A stretch of DNA of 64,000 bases from Styela clava (lineage: Eukaryota > Chordata > Ascidiacea > Stolidobranchia > Styelidae), in the NCBI RefSeq assembly GCF_964204865.1, contig NC_135252.1:15893383-15957382 (forward strand), given 5' to 3'. Shown here in pieces: positions 49,764 through 61,131 of this stretch. Position 1 is the stretch's first letter. Each line of letters begins with the position of its first letter. The translations under genes and the position numbers were made by a program. The notes beneath the pieces are model-generated. The model searched no databases, had not been told where the DNA came from, and worked only from the letters and a program-made list of their open reading frames with translations.

Positions 49764-52700
49764 TTACATGATGGCACAAGATATATTGAAAGCATTACAA
49801 CAAGAACAAAAACGAGCTTCTCTAAATTCTCGAGGCGGAATCAAGTCCAATTCCTCATCATCTGGCATTTCATCGAGTCTATATCCATCTTTTTCTAATT
49901 GTTTTGTTAATTGCCTATTGACTTGATTTGCAGTTGGTCTTGTGTAAGATAAAAATAGGTCATCCTCATCATCGCTGTAGATAAATAAATAATTTAAGAG
50001 GGTACCTCATGATAGGACTGGGATCTTTACAACTAGAAAACAAGAGCTTTCACACAGTTCAGAGTCCGCAATAAAGTGTTGTGTTAATATTTGCTATATA
50101 AAGTCAGCACTTATATAAGTAAAAGAGGACATAATGTTCACCTTTCACATTGTGCTGAAAGATTGTAAATCTGATTGTTCTTCATGACACAAAATAAAAA
50201 TGGCTTTAAAATATAACTTGGCCATTTATATGTAACATTAAGAGAGTATGAAACTGAGATATGACTCCTCGTCGATTATATGTAAAAATATTTTAATAAC
50301 TGACATACAACAAAAGGGTTGCCCAAGAGTCACACAATCTGCAACTTTTGACAACAGTCTTGTCCAATTGCTAAAACTACATTTTAACTAAAATGAATGA
50401 CTTATACCAAGAGAATAACATATTTATTAAAGGCTATATGAACAGAACTATATGAACATTGAACACCCTGTACAATTTACACTTCAAAGGAAATAAAAAA
50501 CTCTTTCGAAAGATTTGAGATTACAAGTAAATCGATTAGCATTAACTAAACACTGTAAAAAATTCTGAATTCGCTTAGATGTGTGAATATGAATTTTTGA
50601 TTAAATTAATAGGAATTATAAAGTTTTGATCAGATCCACTGAAGAGTTACATGACATTTAATATGACATTATATCAAACTCTATAACAAATATATTTTAT
50701 CAAATTGTTAATAGCTTTCGTCTAAACATACCTGTCAGACTCCAATTTTAATAATGGTGAATTATCTAATCTTTGGTATTTCCCTGAATTTGGAACTTGC
50801 AACCTGCGATGAATAAATATTGGATGGGATAATCAGGAGGAAAAGATAAGCACAGGCATAAAAATTATATATGTTTTAATATACTACAAATGGTCTTTTT
50901 TCCGCTTCAAAGAAATTATAAAATTAAATAAATTTGAATACTTGCAAATAGAAATTGAACCTTTATTGTTAGAGATAATAATCCATAAAAACGTTGCATG
51001 GCCTAACAATAAAACATTTGAGCACGGTAAGGTTGTCACAAATTACCAAACCTCCCTCTCTAAGGCTTCTGATCACCAAAAGCAAAATTACATTGAACGT
51101 GCATTCATTCCAATTCATATCAAACAAACATTAAAGCCCTAATTTCATGACTTTTAGAAGCCATCCGTTTCCAAATACTTCATACAATTACCATATACAT
51201 TTGTACTACTGCAGATTACAGCAATACACAACCTGCCATTTTGTGCGTGTTGTATTAATAGACTTGGGGATAACAGATAACTTACACCCCACTCCATGTT
51301 TAATATTTGGAGAAGCTTTCAATAAATTACAATACTTGGAAGAATATGCAGACCAGAGTTCAAAAGTGTTAAAAACCATTTTATATTCTGGGCTCTGTCT
51401 ACTATTAGACCAGAGTAATTACATGTAAACTTGCATCATATGAAGCATATAAATACCATCAAAACATTTTCAAAATCAATAAAAGTTCTGAGTCATGAGA
51501 TCAATATTCAAGTACTATTGATATGACTTCCTTTACAGACAAGAATCACATTATTACTTACGGTATATTTCAAGACGACAATAATTAAAAATAAATATTA
51601 ATAGATAAAAATATTTAATTCGTCTGTCGGTTTGGGTTTGTTATTAGTTTCGTGTTTCGATTGAAACAAAAGAAACCTATTCAAAAATATTAAGATGGAT
51701 CTTGAAAATAAAAAGCAGAAAGAGTAAACAATTTGCCTATAACATACATCCTCAATTTATAGTATACTATAAGATCCTTGACATCAGGCATTAAATTTTC
51801 GACTATTATCGCGAAACTTGCATGCCTGTGATAAACCAACCCCAAAAATATGAGAAATTGAACTGACCTGGCAACAGACATTAGACTTGTTTTCTTTGGT
51901 TCTTTCGTTACAGTGACCGTCATACTTGCTTTTGCAAAAGGCTTGCGTTCTTTTCTTGTCTTATTTGACTGATATCTGAAAACAAAATTTATGCTTTGAA
52001 GCTCATATTTTTGATTATTTTCAAATCATATAAAACTATTCTTAAAATCAACAATGTAAACAACAGGATACAATTAAAATCAAATCGACCAATCATACAA
52101 TTTATTTCAGGCATCCTTGGTTCAAACATTTCTAATTGTTCACAAATTAATATGACACTTCTCTACGTAACCTACTATTTTGAAAGCTGAGAAAATTCCA
52201 ATCCCAACTTCACAACAAATTTAATTGGGCCAAAGCCGAGCATATTAATATTTGAGCCTTCTCAAAAATCCTTGTCATTTGAGTGATGATCTCTACTAAT
52301 CTCTCAAGGCAATAAATATACTTGGTTCCAAACGGCCAATTAACGCTGGGATGAAAAATTGAATAATTTTTCATAGTCAATTACTTGGTTAGATTATATA
52401 ACGTATTTTCACTTCCACAATGTAGTATTCATGTGTATATACAGTATCTATAATGTGGGAATGAACAAGTGTAGGCCTATACGTGTTTAATACATGTCCA
52501 AGGGAAAAGCAGATAATCCTTATGATAATTAAACTCCCGGAAACTTTTTACAACATACTTTTCTAACTTATCTACAGCGCTTGAGAAGCAGAGCAAAATA
52601 ATTTGATATTTACGAAAATACAAACCTTGCCGTCAATGGATGACTTTCATTTGAACTCTGAAAGGTGAAAAGAGTTAATTAAATCATGTATATTAATATC

Positions 52701-53584
52701 TACTTAACACTTATACAAATGTTTTATGAAGTAAATATAAGATTTAAGGTATAACAAATTTTAGTGAAGTAGTTTGTGATGATTAAAGATGATTTAGAAG
52801 AAAAAAACACAGTATGGTAATGGGGTAATTATATTTCTAAATAGAATTGTCTAAAATTCAAGTGCCTTCCTAGTGCCAAAGACAACCAGGTACAGTACAC
52901 TCATTCAAACATTGGTTACGAATATAAGGCGCGGCGGTATGGCTCATCGTGCTAAGGGTTAGGAATTCACTCGCCACCGCATCTCTGACTACTCTGCATG
53001 GGTTTGCAGGTTTGAATCCCATGCAGGGATAGTTATGTGCGAGAGGAGTGCTGGACTCCTCGCCGTCACGTAACCGCTGGTCGGTTATGGCTTCCTCCAC
53101 TATCAAGTCCATGCTTTCGAAAAAAATAGCTAACTAAGTCCATACCCGACATGGACTGGTAACCGGACGAGAGGCCGTGGTTCGCCATATGACAGTATGA
53201 TTAAGCCGTCTTATCGGTTTTTCTCTTCCCCGGGATAAATATGTAAATCCTATCCTACATGTGACCTATACCAGTATACAGACATAAGAACTGATTTTAT
53301 GAAAGAATATTAGATCATTGTCAGATTGTGTTACACTACAGTTGGTTAGGAAATTAGGACCACATTCTGACATCAGGATGTTACAATTGTCTATAGGCCT
53401 AGTCAGATCTGCAGATAGTGATGAAAGCAAAACTTTTTTCTTGCTTTACTTGTATTTTGGGTTCACGATATCCTCTATCCTACAATTATATCGGCACACC
53501 CCTCTACCCCAGCAACCTCAAATATGGTAATAAAGTACTCACATTTAAAGACAGTTTTTCATTTTCTTCTGTGTCATTATCCAT
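49764..53584 (-). CDS. FAM219-like small protein, 5 exons
   Basis: Coding exons in transcript order: 53543-53584, 52626-52657, 51868-51975, 50732-50803, 49764-49974. Phases close: 465 nt, 154 residues. The protein starts MDNDTEENEKLSLN, has a basic/Thr-Val central part (RKERKPFAKASMTVTV), then DSDDEDDLFLSYTRP. It ends with the segment that identifies the family, QLEKDGYRLDEMPDDEELDL followed by IPP, and a cysteine-rich tail with CSCC. FAM219A/B proteins as I recall them are 180-200 residues, share the DGYRLDEIPDDEDLDLIPP block and also end in clustered cysteines. Function is poorly known; the terminal cysteines could be lipidated, which is inference. I see no signal peptide or membrane helix. 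A SINE is inserted in the first intron. Confidence 0.8.
52928..53257 (+). mobile_element. tRNA-derived SINE, full-length copy
   Basis: Same family as 45387-45748, from head (GGCGCGGCGGTATGGCTCA) through B-box region (GGTTTGAATCC) to GGATAAATATGTAAATCCTA. It lies antisense to the FAM219-like gene, in its first intron. It lacks the GTTGGGTGGTTC segment after CTCGCCGTC and has a point change in the B box. Confidence 0.85.
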
Positions 53585-53970
53585 TATACTTGTATACAGG
53601 AATACCTAGTCTTCTCAGCGCTGATGTGCTTGAAATTTCTACGGTATCTGGGTATAGATACTCTTAATACACTTACAAAACCGTATCAGTAATCACCAAC
53701 AGCGGTTAGCGCAGAAGAAAACAAGTCAGAACTAACGACTCGAACAAACAAGACTCCAGACAACTCAATCTCAACGAAAATACTTCGTAATCTTATGATA
53801 TCACGCGGATAGTTGTTGCATTACGTCACAGACATAGGCTGATGATCATTGATGTTTTAAAATAAATATGATTTGGGGGGGATTTCCGAATGGGAGTTAT
53901 TCTGGGCCAGAGAGCTAAATATTTTCAGTTCAGTGTTCTGGGCAGGCTCTGTAGTTCCCAGAAATATATT

Positions 53971-54229
53971 ATGCAGGGATGGTTATGTGCGAGAGGATTG
54001 CTGGACTCCTCGCCGTCGTTGGGTGGTTCACGTAACCGCTGGTCGGTTACGGCTTCCTCCACCACCAAGTCCATGCTTTCGAAAACAAACAATACAGTAA
54101 AACTAATCCCATACCCGACTTGGAATGGTAACCGGACGAGAGGCCGTGGTTCGCCATATGGATAAGCCGTCTTATCGGCTTTCCTCTCCCCCGGGATAAA
54201 TATGTAAATCCTATCCTATCCTATCCTAA
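53971..54229 (+). mobile_element. tRNA-derived SINE, 5'-truncated copy
   Basis: Begins at ATGCAGGGATGGTTATGTGC, directly after the B-box position, so the promoter head is missing. The body is almost identical to 45387-45748. The tail has several ATCCT units, the longest of the three good copies. Confidence 0.85.
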
Positions 54230-54450
54230 TAATAATATAGTATGTATTATGGCCTCGAATGTGAGTTGTTCCTGTCTGGTTTTGCTCATTCGCCGTTATT
54301 CTCCAATATATATTTGTGTGTATTTTATAGTTCCAAAAATATACTTATTGAACACAAAATGTTCATATGGCTTGATTTTCTAAATCACTGTTGTTGGACA
54401 TGAAATCTCCACATGAATCGTTCTGCGTAATCGTAATCGTTGCTTTAGAG

Positions 54451-55331
54451 CAGTGGCCGGCAAACTTTATGTACTCGCGGGCCGCATATACACATTTCCG
54501 GTAGCGTGCGGGCCGCATCAATTTCTGCCTGTGAACAATCGCCAGATTAAACCTATAATTATGGCGCACCCGCACCTTCTATTGCTGTGTTACAATGAGA
54601 CGTTCATGTTGCCCTTTTTAATATATATATTATCAAACAATACATTGTTTTTATTTACTTGATGTTTTTTCCGTGCCATGGCCAAAGCCTTGATATCAAA
54701 TGACAACCTTGTTTCCTCACATTACGTCTTCCAAAATCCAGATGACAATTTGACAGGCGAGTACGAGATTTATTGTGAGTGTAATACATTTCATATAAAG
54801 CTGCTCACAGCAATATGTGACGTACACATTACACGTTTTGCACTGGCGCAACCTGGAGTCCCGGGGTCAAATTTTGTATTTGTAGTGACACGTTCTGTAA
54901 TGACGTTTAACATTGAATCCGTTTTGACGTTTAACATTGAATTTAACATTAATTATTAACTGCGATGCTGACTTGGCATACCAAGCAAACCGTTTTCGAA
55001 ATACGCAAGAAAAATATTTTTGTCCAAGCACTTCGGAATGTTCGACCCTCAACGCGAACTTCTCTTCGTTCCCGGAAAGAAAAAAATTCCTATTTTTATA
55101 TTTTAAATATCAGAATAAAACTTATTTCAAAATTACAACCAACATCAAGTAAATGGCATAAAACTCTGAACTGACGCTACAGAAAAGCGCGGTACAGATA
55201 GATTCGTTCCCGCGCAAATCCATGTGGAGACAACAATAAATTTGTGATAAATTTTTATATCATGCATTCAAAGTCGGGACGTTCGGGGGGCCGCAATAAA
55301 TTAGTTCGCGGGCCGAATTTGGTTTGTCGAT
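54451..55331. mobile_element. Non-autonomous hAT-like element, 881 bp, exact 8 bp target duplication
   Basis: The left end CAGTGGCCGGCAAACTTTAT, followed by CGCGGGCCGC, is mirrored at the right end by TTCGCGGGCCGAATTTGG and GTTTGTCGAT. The flanks CTTTAGAG (54443-54450) and CTTTAGAG (55332-55339) are identical. Internal open frames do not show a hAT transposase motif, so it is probably a deletion derivative. Confidence 0.75.
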
Positions 55332-55460
55332 CTTTAGAGTTTAATCTAACTAACTGTTGGGGCAACTTTTTGGTTGGAGAATATGTCTCCTTTCATGTCT
55401 CATTAATAGGCAGTTTTAAACGTGGACGGTAGGTAATTAAGGTAAGATTATCAGTGTAAT

Positions 55461-55545
55461 GTCCGGCGGTATCGGTGTTGCGCATCGTGCAAAATGTTGG
55501 GAATATGCTTGCCATCACACCATTGATTACCCCGTGCGGGACGTC
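55461..55545 (+). repeat. SINE head relic
   Basis: GTCCGGCGGTATCGGTGTTGCGCATCGTGC and the following AATATGCTTGCCATCACACCATTGATTACCCCGTGCGGG track the tRNA-like head of the SINE family with about a quarter of positions changed. The body is absent. Confidence 0.5.
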
Positions 55546-55745
55546 CGTTCTGTAAAAACACTGTTCTTTTGCTGTATTTTTCACATTATTATTACCAATG
55601 GTGGGATCCATGGGGTTCGCGCGAACCCGCTCTTAAAAATAACGTGATAATCACGTACTCGTTTTTTTGTTTTAGACGTCAGACCTCAGCATACGGGTAA
55701 CGCGTGCCGCAGGTGGTGACTGATCAGGAGTTTAGTTGGACCTCC

Positions 55746-55839
55746 AGAAGTATGTGCACCAAGATGGCGCACAACCTGAACATAGTAGTTGTACCAGGTT
55801 AGGGTTCAGGTTGTGCGCCATCTTGATGCACATACTTCG
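55746..55839. mobile_element. Short MITE copy (CCAAGATGGCG family)
   Basis: AGTATGTGCACCAAGATGGC at the left is mirrored by GCCATCTTGATGCACATACT at the right. The arms continue through CGCACAACCTGAA / TTCAGGTTGTGCG, leaving a loop that contains GTACCAGGTTAGGG, a motif also present in the copy at 20710-20924. Confidence 0.75.
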
Positions 55840-56999
55840 GGAGCGCCGTTTAGGACATCCACCATATATACATGAAATACCGTACACTAATGAATATAGA
55901 ATGTAAAAAGAGGCGAAACTGATAGGTCGAGGTGAAAGGGAGTCGCAAGAAACCAAGACTGGTTAACGAGCAGCGACTAGCGATATATACTTGGCATTTC
56001 GTAATGTGTTTGGGTTTTTTAAAACATGTTAAGGTAGCTTACGTATTTACATGGGCGTACATACCTTTTTAATTAATTGTGTACGTGAGTTCCCACTTAT
56101 TCAGTGAAATATTCCGTATATATAGTTTCCAATTTTACTGCAATTTCCCGTACATAGACATCCAAGTGTATTTTTCTCGTTGCTCTCGCTTACTTGGGCA
56201 ATTTTCTCTACACATACTCTAAAATGCATATTTCTATCTCCTTAAAGATATTTCCCGTCATTCCCACTGTTTGGTGCATTTCCCGTTTCGCTCATTTTAG
56301 AACGAATTTCATGGTTACTTCATTATTAGGTCTTTATTATCATTTTACTCAATTTACATGATACTAGTAAGAGGATTCCTTTTTTTGAAAGAATATTTGC
56401 TCAAAGCAAGGTCACGAGAACTCGTTGGGTAGTTGAAAAGAATTATTCCCGAGCGAAGCTACGTGCGACCACTAAAATGCCAAAGTTATTAACACTATAA
56501 AGTATATATTATAGTATGGGATTGAGCGTTATTCAATACCGGTTGACACGAGACCGACCTGAGGCTGTTCGCGTCAATGTGTCCAGGAAAACTGCTATGA
56601 AATAGCGATTACCTGATAACTGAGATTCTTCGGAAAAAACTTTGGCCAAAACTTTTTGTCTGGTAGTAGGCTACACTGACTGTGAACGGATGGGAGTGCA
56701 CAGCTAACCGAGTTTGGTGGCTGAAAATTCCGTCTTTGGAAAGAGTTCGCAGCTCGGACGCCAATTGAAGGCCAATCTTATTTGATATTATTTTTTGAAT
56801 TCGGCCTAGAAGGTTTAGTACGGTCACGGTAGCACCAGCGATATGACAGCAATACTCACAACATGGATGTATCAGTGTAAGTGAAGTATTCCGTCGCGGG
56901 GCAAATATCGACGGCAACGGTTGAGAGATCGAACTTTCACTGACGATTTTTTCAGTGACTGACGTTATATATATATTCACTACAATTTAAATCTTTGGA

Positions 57000-57475
57000 G
57001 ATAGCGAGTCAAACCAGACGAAATTAGTAATTGGGGCTGTATCAGTAATAATGAAACGATTGATTAACAAGATTTTTTGAGTTGAGACTTGGCACTGATT
57101 AATCCATTTGGAGACCCGAATCAATTCCGTTTCTATTCCAAACGGCGTTGTTTATCGGTCTTCCCATCCAGACAAAAATAAAGAGTAGTGTTGTCAGCAT
57201 AAATGAGTGAGTCGCAGATGAGATTATCTGGGAAATCATTGATATATATATATATAAATATTGAAAACAATATAGATCTAAGAATTTTAGCTCTGGAAAA
57301 CTTCAGAAGATATAGAGCGTTGGCCATATAGAATAACATTAATTTTGCGATCAGAACGAAATGATTTATTGATGTCAAAAATCTGACCAGATATGCCATA
57401 GGATCGAATTTGCGAAGGAGTTCGACATGGCAAACTCTATCAGAAGCTTTTGGAATATCCAAGGCAATTGATTTA
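57000..57475 (-). pseudogene. LINE reverse-transcriptase fragment (3' part)
   Basis: Minus-strand translation shows DIPKASDRVCH (canonical DxxKAFDxVxH), ILRSILFSIFIY followed by INDFPDNLIC, and LIYADNTTLYF at the YADD box, with the second Asp changed to Asn. This is the core of a non-LTR retrotransposon reverse transcriptase. It is broken by frame changes and interrupted at 57484 by a DNA transposon. The order of motifs suggests a CR1- or jockey-like lineage, not proven. Confidence 0.75.
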
Positions 57476-57483
57476 GCCTAACC

Positions 57484-57948
57484 CAAGGTGGTCCAAGGTT
57501 GTCGGCTTCACGGGCCACAAAATTATTTTTGCATTGTTCGCGGGCCACAATAGTGCCAAGAATTGGTAAACAGCGCAATACAAAACAAACACTTTTATTG
57601 TGCAAACACATAGTTATTAGACATAGCCATCCCAGGCTAATAGAATCCGCATTCGATTTTTAGTTTTCTATGATGCCTATTTTGTTAGCATATTTTCCCG
57701 ACCAAAAAGATAGAAAGCCAGATAATAATTTAGACTGCCAAGCACATCATTCAACTTTGCTAGTTGCCTCAGCTAGCCATAACACTAGTCAATTCAGTGA
57801 CATTATTGATGTAACAATATGTCAAAAAAAAATTCTGAATAATTTCATTACGAAACAACACAAAAAGCGATTTTTTGATTACTTTCCGACTGTGACGCGG
57901 GCCACAGATAATAAAGCGGCGGGCCACATATGGGTTTGGACCACCCTG
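57484..57948. mobile_element. Non-autonomous hAT-like element nested in a LINE, 465 bp
   Basis: The left terminus CAAGGTGGTCCAAGG and the right terminus, whose reverse complement is CAGGGTGGTCCAAACCC, form an inverted pair. The flanks are identical: GCCTAACC at 57476-57483 and 57949-57956. Motifs CACGGGCCACAAAAT and GGGCCACATATGG near the ends match the related 47080-47876 element. Confidence 0.85.
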
Positions 57949-57956
57949 GCCTAACC

Positions 57957-58330
57957 ACTTTGTTCCAATCTACGGAATACTCCTTCAGTTATACCTGTTA
58001 ACAGCTCAGCGGTGAAACGTCTACGACGAATACCATATTGTTTGTAGCTCAAAGACGATGCAATTCTAGGTGTTGGTCGGTAATGGCTGAATTGATAAGT
58101 GCTTTGAATACATTTTTTATAATTGGCAAGAGACTAATAGGGAGATATTCAGCAGGACCAGTTTGATCACCACTGTTTTTAAAAGCGGGAACAGCGGTAG
58201 CAAATTTTCAGAAGTCTGAAAAAGGGTATTCTGGCAGACGTTTGTTATTAAATAATTTTGACGATATCGAAACCAGTTTAGGAGAGCATTTTCAACACCA
58301 GAGCAGGTAAACTATCTTAGCCGTACGAAC
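57957..58330 (-). pseudogene. LINE reverse-transcriptase fragment (5' part)
   Basis: Minus-strand translation contains VPAFKNSGDQTGPAEYLPIS and LLPIIKNVFKALINSAITD, then QYGIRRRR, matching the N-terminal fingers of non-LTR reverse transcriptases (PxxK...YRPISLLP...K...QxGF). It joins the 57000-57475 fragment once the inserted element is discounted. At least one in-frame stop and a frame shift mark it as dead. Confidence 0.75.
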
Positions 58331-58843
58331 AGTCGTGTATAAGTACAAACGTATGTATTTTCTGGAGCGTGCGTACCGCAGCGTAATATTCGTAGTTTAA
58401 CTTTTCATCTACTAAAATAAGGCATTTAAAGATTTTTTAATAAGCTTTTAGAGCGGTTTAGTGTCAACTTAATTTTAGGTATCCGAACAAAAAACATGAA
58501 AATATATAACTATTCTTACAGGTTTAAAATTGTTCAGTTGGCTCGTGTTTGGAGAAAATAGCAAGTTGACTTTCTAAATGGTGTTGTATGGATCATAAAG
58601 ACTTCGGTTCATTCGACTAAAATGATTCAATTTAAAAACGTTATAGAAAAGCAATATATACTATCTATACTAAATTCGTTTATTTTTTTTTATATATTAC
58701 TACATACATATATTACTACAAAACTTATTGACAACCGTATATTCTGATCTCGCGGACCTCCAGAAATTAGGACTCACCGTTATGCGACCCCATCCAGATA
58801 TGTTTTCTTATAAATTTGAATTTACATTTTTTTTTGATATATA

Positions 58844-59169
58844 AGTGGTTAGCAACCGGGGTTCCGCGAGTACAGTCCACGAGTTCCACAAGTTTTGAAT
58901 CAAATCCAAGAGTCTATATTAATAATATATGTATATTATTTAAATCAAATTAAATACGTTACCTATAGGTTTGCCAGTATATATTATCGAACTCGCCACA
59001 AAATGAAAATTATTTTGCCTTGCCAGTGCTAGGTTCGCTTTTATATATATATGCTTATGGTTTATAGTTTGACAATTCAGATAACTAAAGGCTCTGCACA
59101 TGGATTTCTCGAGCCTCTGGGAAAGTTTGATTGGGATTTGGCTCCAACAAAATGAATGAAAACCATTGC
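58844..59169. mobile_element. Possible hAT-like relic
   Basis: AAGTGGTTAGCAACCGGGGTTCCGCGAG at the left resembles a common hAT terminus. At the right the reverse complement of the end reads CAATGGTTTTCATTC. I could not find a matching target duplication, so the limits are tentative. Confidence 0.35.
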
Positions 59170-61037
59170 TTTAGATTTCGAATTTTGGTTGATCGAAGGA
59201 GTGTTGAACTTCAATGTGTCGCTGACGCCCTGACACTGTACTGGTTTCTTTTGAACTTGGATATGGCATATTGACTTAATCCAGATCTTAATTCCTCAAT
59301 TCTGCCATGTTTGCAGTTTGCACAAATGTAATCGCAAGTTAATATCAAAATATAATCGCCTATGTATAAACCGATGTGTCTTTCATCCACGTCTCTCGTA
59401 TAAATAAACTGTTCGGTGAAATAAATAATAATTTTCGTTGTCTCGAGGAATATCCTTGCGACTAAAAGCAATTTCAATTAGCAGTAACGAGGATGGCGGA
59501 TGTTCGGACTACGAATTCGGAATTTGATACTTTGTAAGCGTCTACAGAACGTCGAGAAAGTCAAAGATCAAAATTGGTTCAGTACGAAAGAATTAAAAGA
59601 CACAGAACGAAACTAGAAAAGTATTTGTAAGTGTATTTCAGCACATGCATTTCTGGCGGCCTTAGAATACTCGCATTTCGTTGTCTTATTGAATTTGAAA
59701 ATAGTTTTCAATATATCGGATGTCTTATTAAGAGCTTATCCCAGATGTGTCAGAAAGGTCGTTGACAACTGGAGTTCCCGACCATGTTTAAGCGTAGTGT
59801 CATTTAAAATTGATGAACAAATTTATTATCAAATATTGCGTAAGTGTGCGTCCAATTCTTCAAGTTGGAGTTAACTAGTTGGAAGTTGGAATTCATCATA
59901 TCAAAAAATAGGAAAATGACAATAAGATTGTGAAAAATGCCTAAATTTACAACGAAACTATAACGTAAATCGTAATCACATAAATCGCACATCTTTCATT
60001 CTCCTATTTTCTTACCACTAATGAGTAATTTTGATATTTACGTGTTCACAGTCATTTTCGCTTAAATTCCTTATTGAGTTGACGAGGGAATTATAAATTA
60101 TTCTGGCAGGATTGAGTGACATGTATAGTCGTTGAATAAAGGTTTGTAAAATTATTATCGACCGTTGAATGAATTCGAAGGCAATGTCAGCGTCTTACTG
60201 TGGAATCTAAGCCTATTATTTGAGATTTCATTGAGGCTTATATTACTGATTTTAACCTTTATTGTATGGAATATGGAAATTTTCACAATATTGTATGGTT
60301 GTAGTGGTACCAGCAACGAATGATCACATGTGTTCTGATATTTTCGAGAATATTTCTCATTATCAAAATTGAGTCTAATGAGCGAATCGATATTCATTTC
60401 CGTGTGAATTTCAGTCGAATATCTGAACACGGTAGAACAGGCATACATTCAGGTCAACTCAATATTTACAAGTGTAAAAGTTAAGCGATAGCCTATTAAT
60501 CTAAATTATTGATAGCTGATAATTGCTTTGCATATAACGATGGTGTTGAAATGATATTTCAGTTTTTAACTTGAGGTTAAATTGTTTGGGAGTCGCTCAG
60601 TTATATTTATTGTCTGTATATAAATAGTTATATATATTACATTTTCCGCGTATATTTCATCGTATATCGTTATTATTTTCCAAACTCAATATTGAAAAAG
60701 ACAATTTTATTGAAGATGGACCAGTACGCGCAAGATTATTCTTTCTTATCTTCAACTAAATGCTATGGTGTGTATGATTATATAAAACTAAAACGTTATT
60801 GAAAGGCTCTGTTTTTGTTTGATTATAATATTTATAGCATCGAGATTACCCATAAAAGATTTGGCCTTTGTAGCACCTTCTTATGTTGCGTTAATTCCAT
60901 CAACAAGGCTTTCAACAGCGAAAAGAGATAATGGAATACTTTTTGTCTTCAATTATCGATTGAATTGTGCTCGAAAAAATTGATCGGAAATTTTACTAAA
61001 ACCGTTAAAACGTCCTCACTAAACGCACCACAAGGCC

Positions 61038-61045
61038 TATAAATA
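61038..61045 (+). promoter_or_regulatory. TATA-like box upstream of the LRR gene
   Basis: TATAAATA lies about 95 bases before the ATG at 61132. A short upstream open frame, ATG at 61058 with a stop seven codons later, precedes the main start. Confidence 0.35.
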
Positions 61046-61131
61046 AATCAAGCACTCATGGGAGACCGTTTTCCTTTTTAATACTCTCACAGTAATTGAA
61101 ATATAGTTACACAGTTTGGAAAGTTGTGGGT

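Larger units (their letters stand above)
53585..61131. other. Transposon-rich region between FAM219 start and the LRR gene
   Basis: Contains a 5'-truncated SINE, a SINE head relic, a hAT-type element of 881 bp, a short MITE, and a LINE fragment split by another hAT-type element. The remaining stretches (about 55950-56950, 58400-58800 and 59200-61000) show no gene I can support; the open frame at 56609-56980 has no recognisable domain. Confidence 0.6.

Noticed and set aside
54678-54959. 93-codon plus-strand open frame inside the 881 bp hAT-like element
   Set aside because: No transposase motif visible; most likely non-coding filler of a deletion derivative.
56609-56980. 123-codon minus-strand open frame near the LINE
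   Set aside because: No recognisable motif and it does not continue the reverse-transcriptase reading; could be decayed LINE sequence, but I cannot support it.
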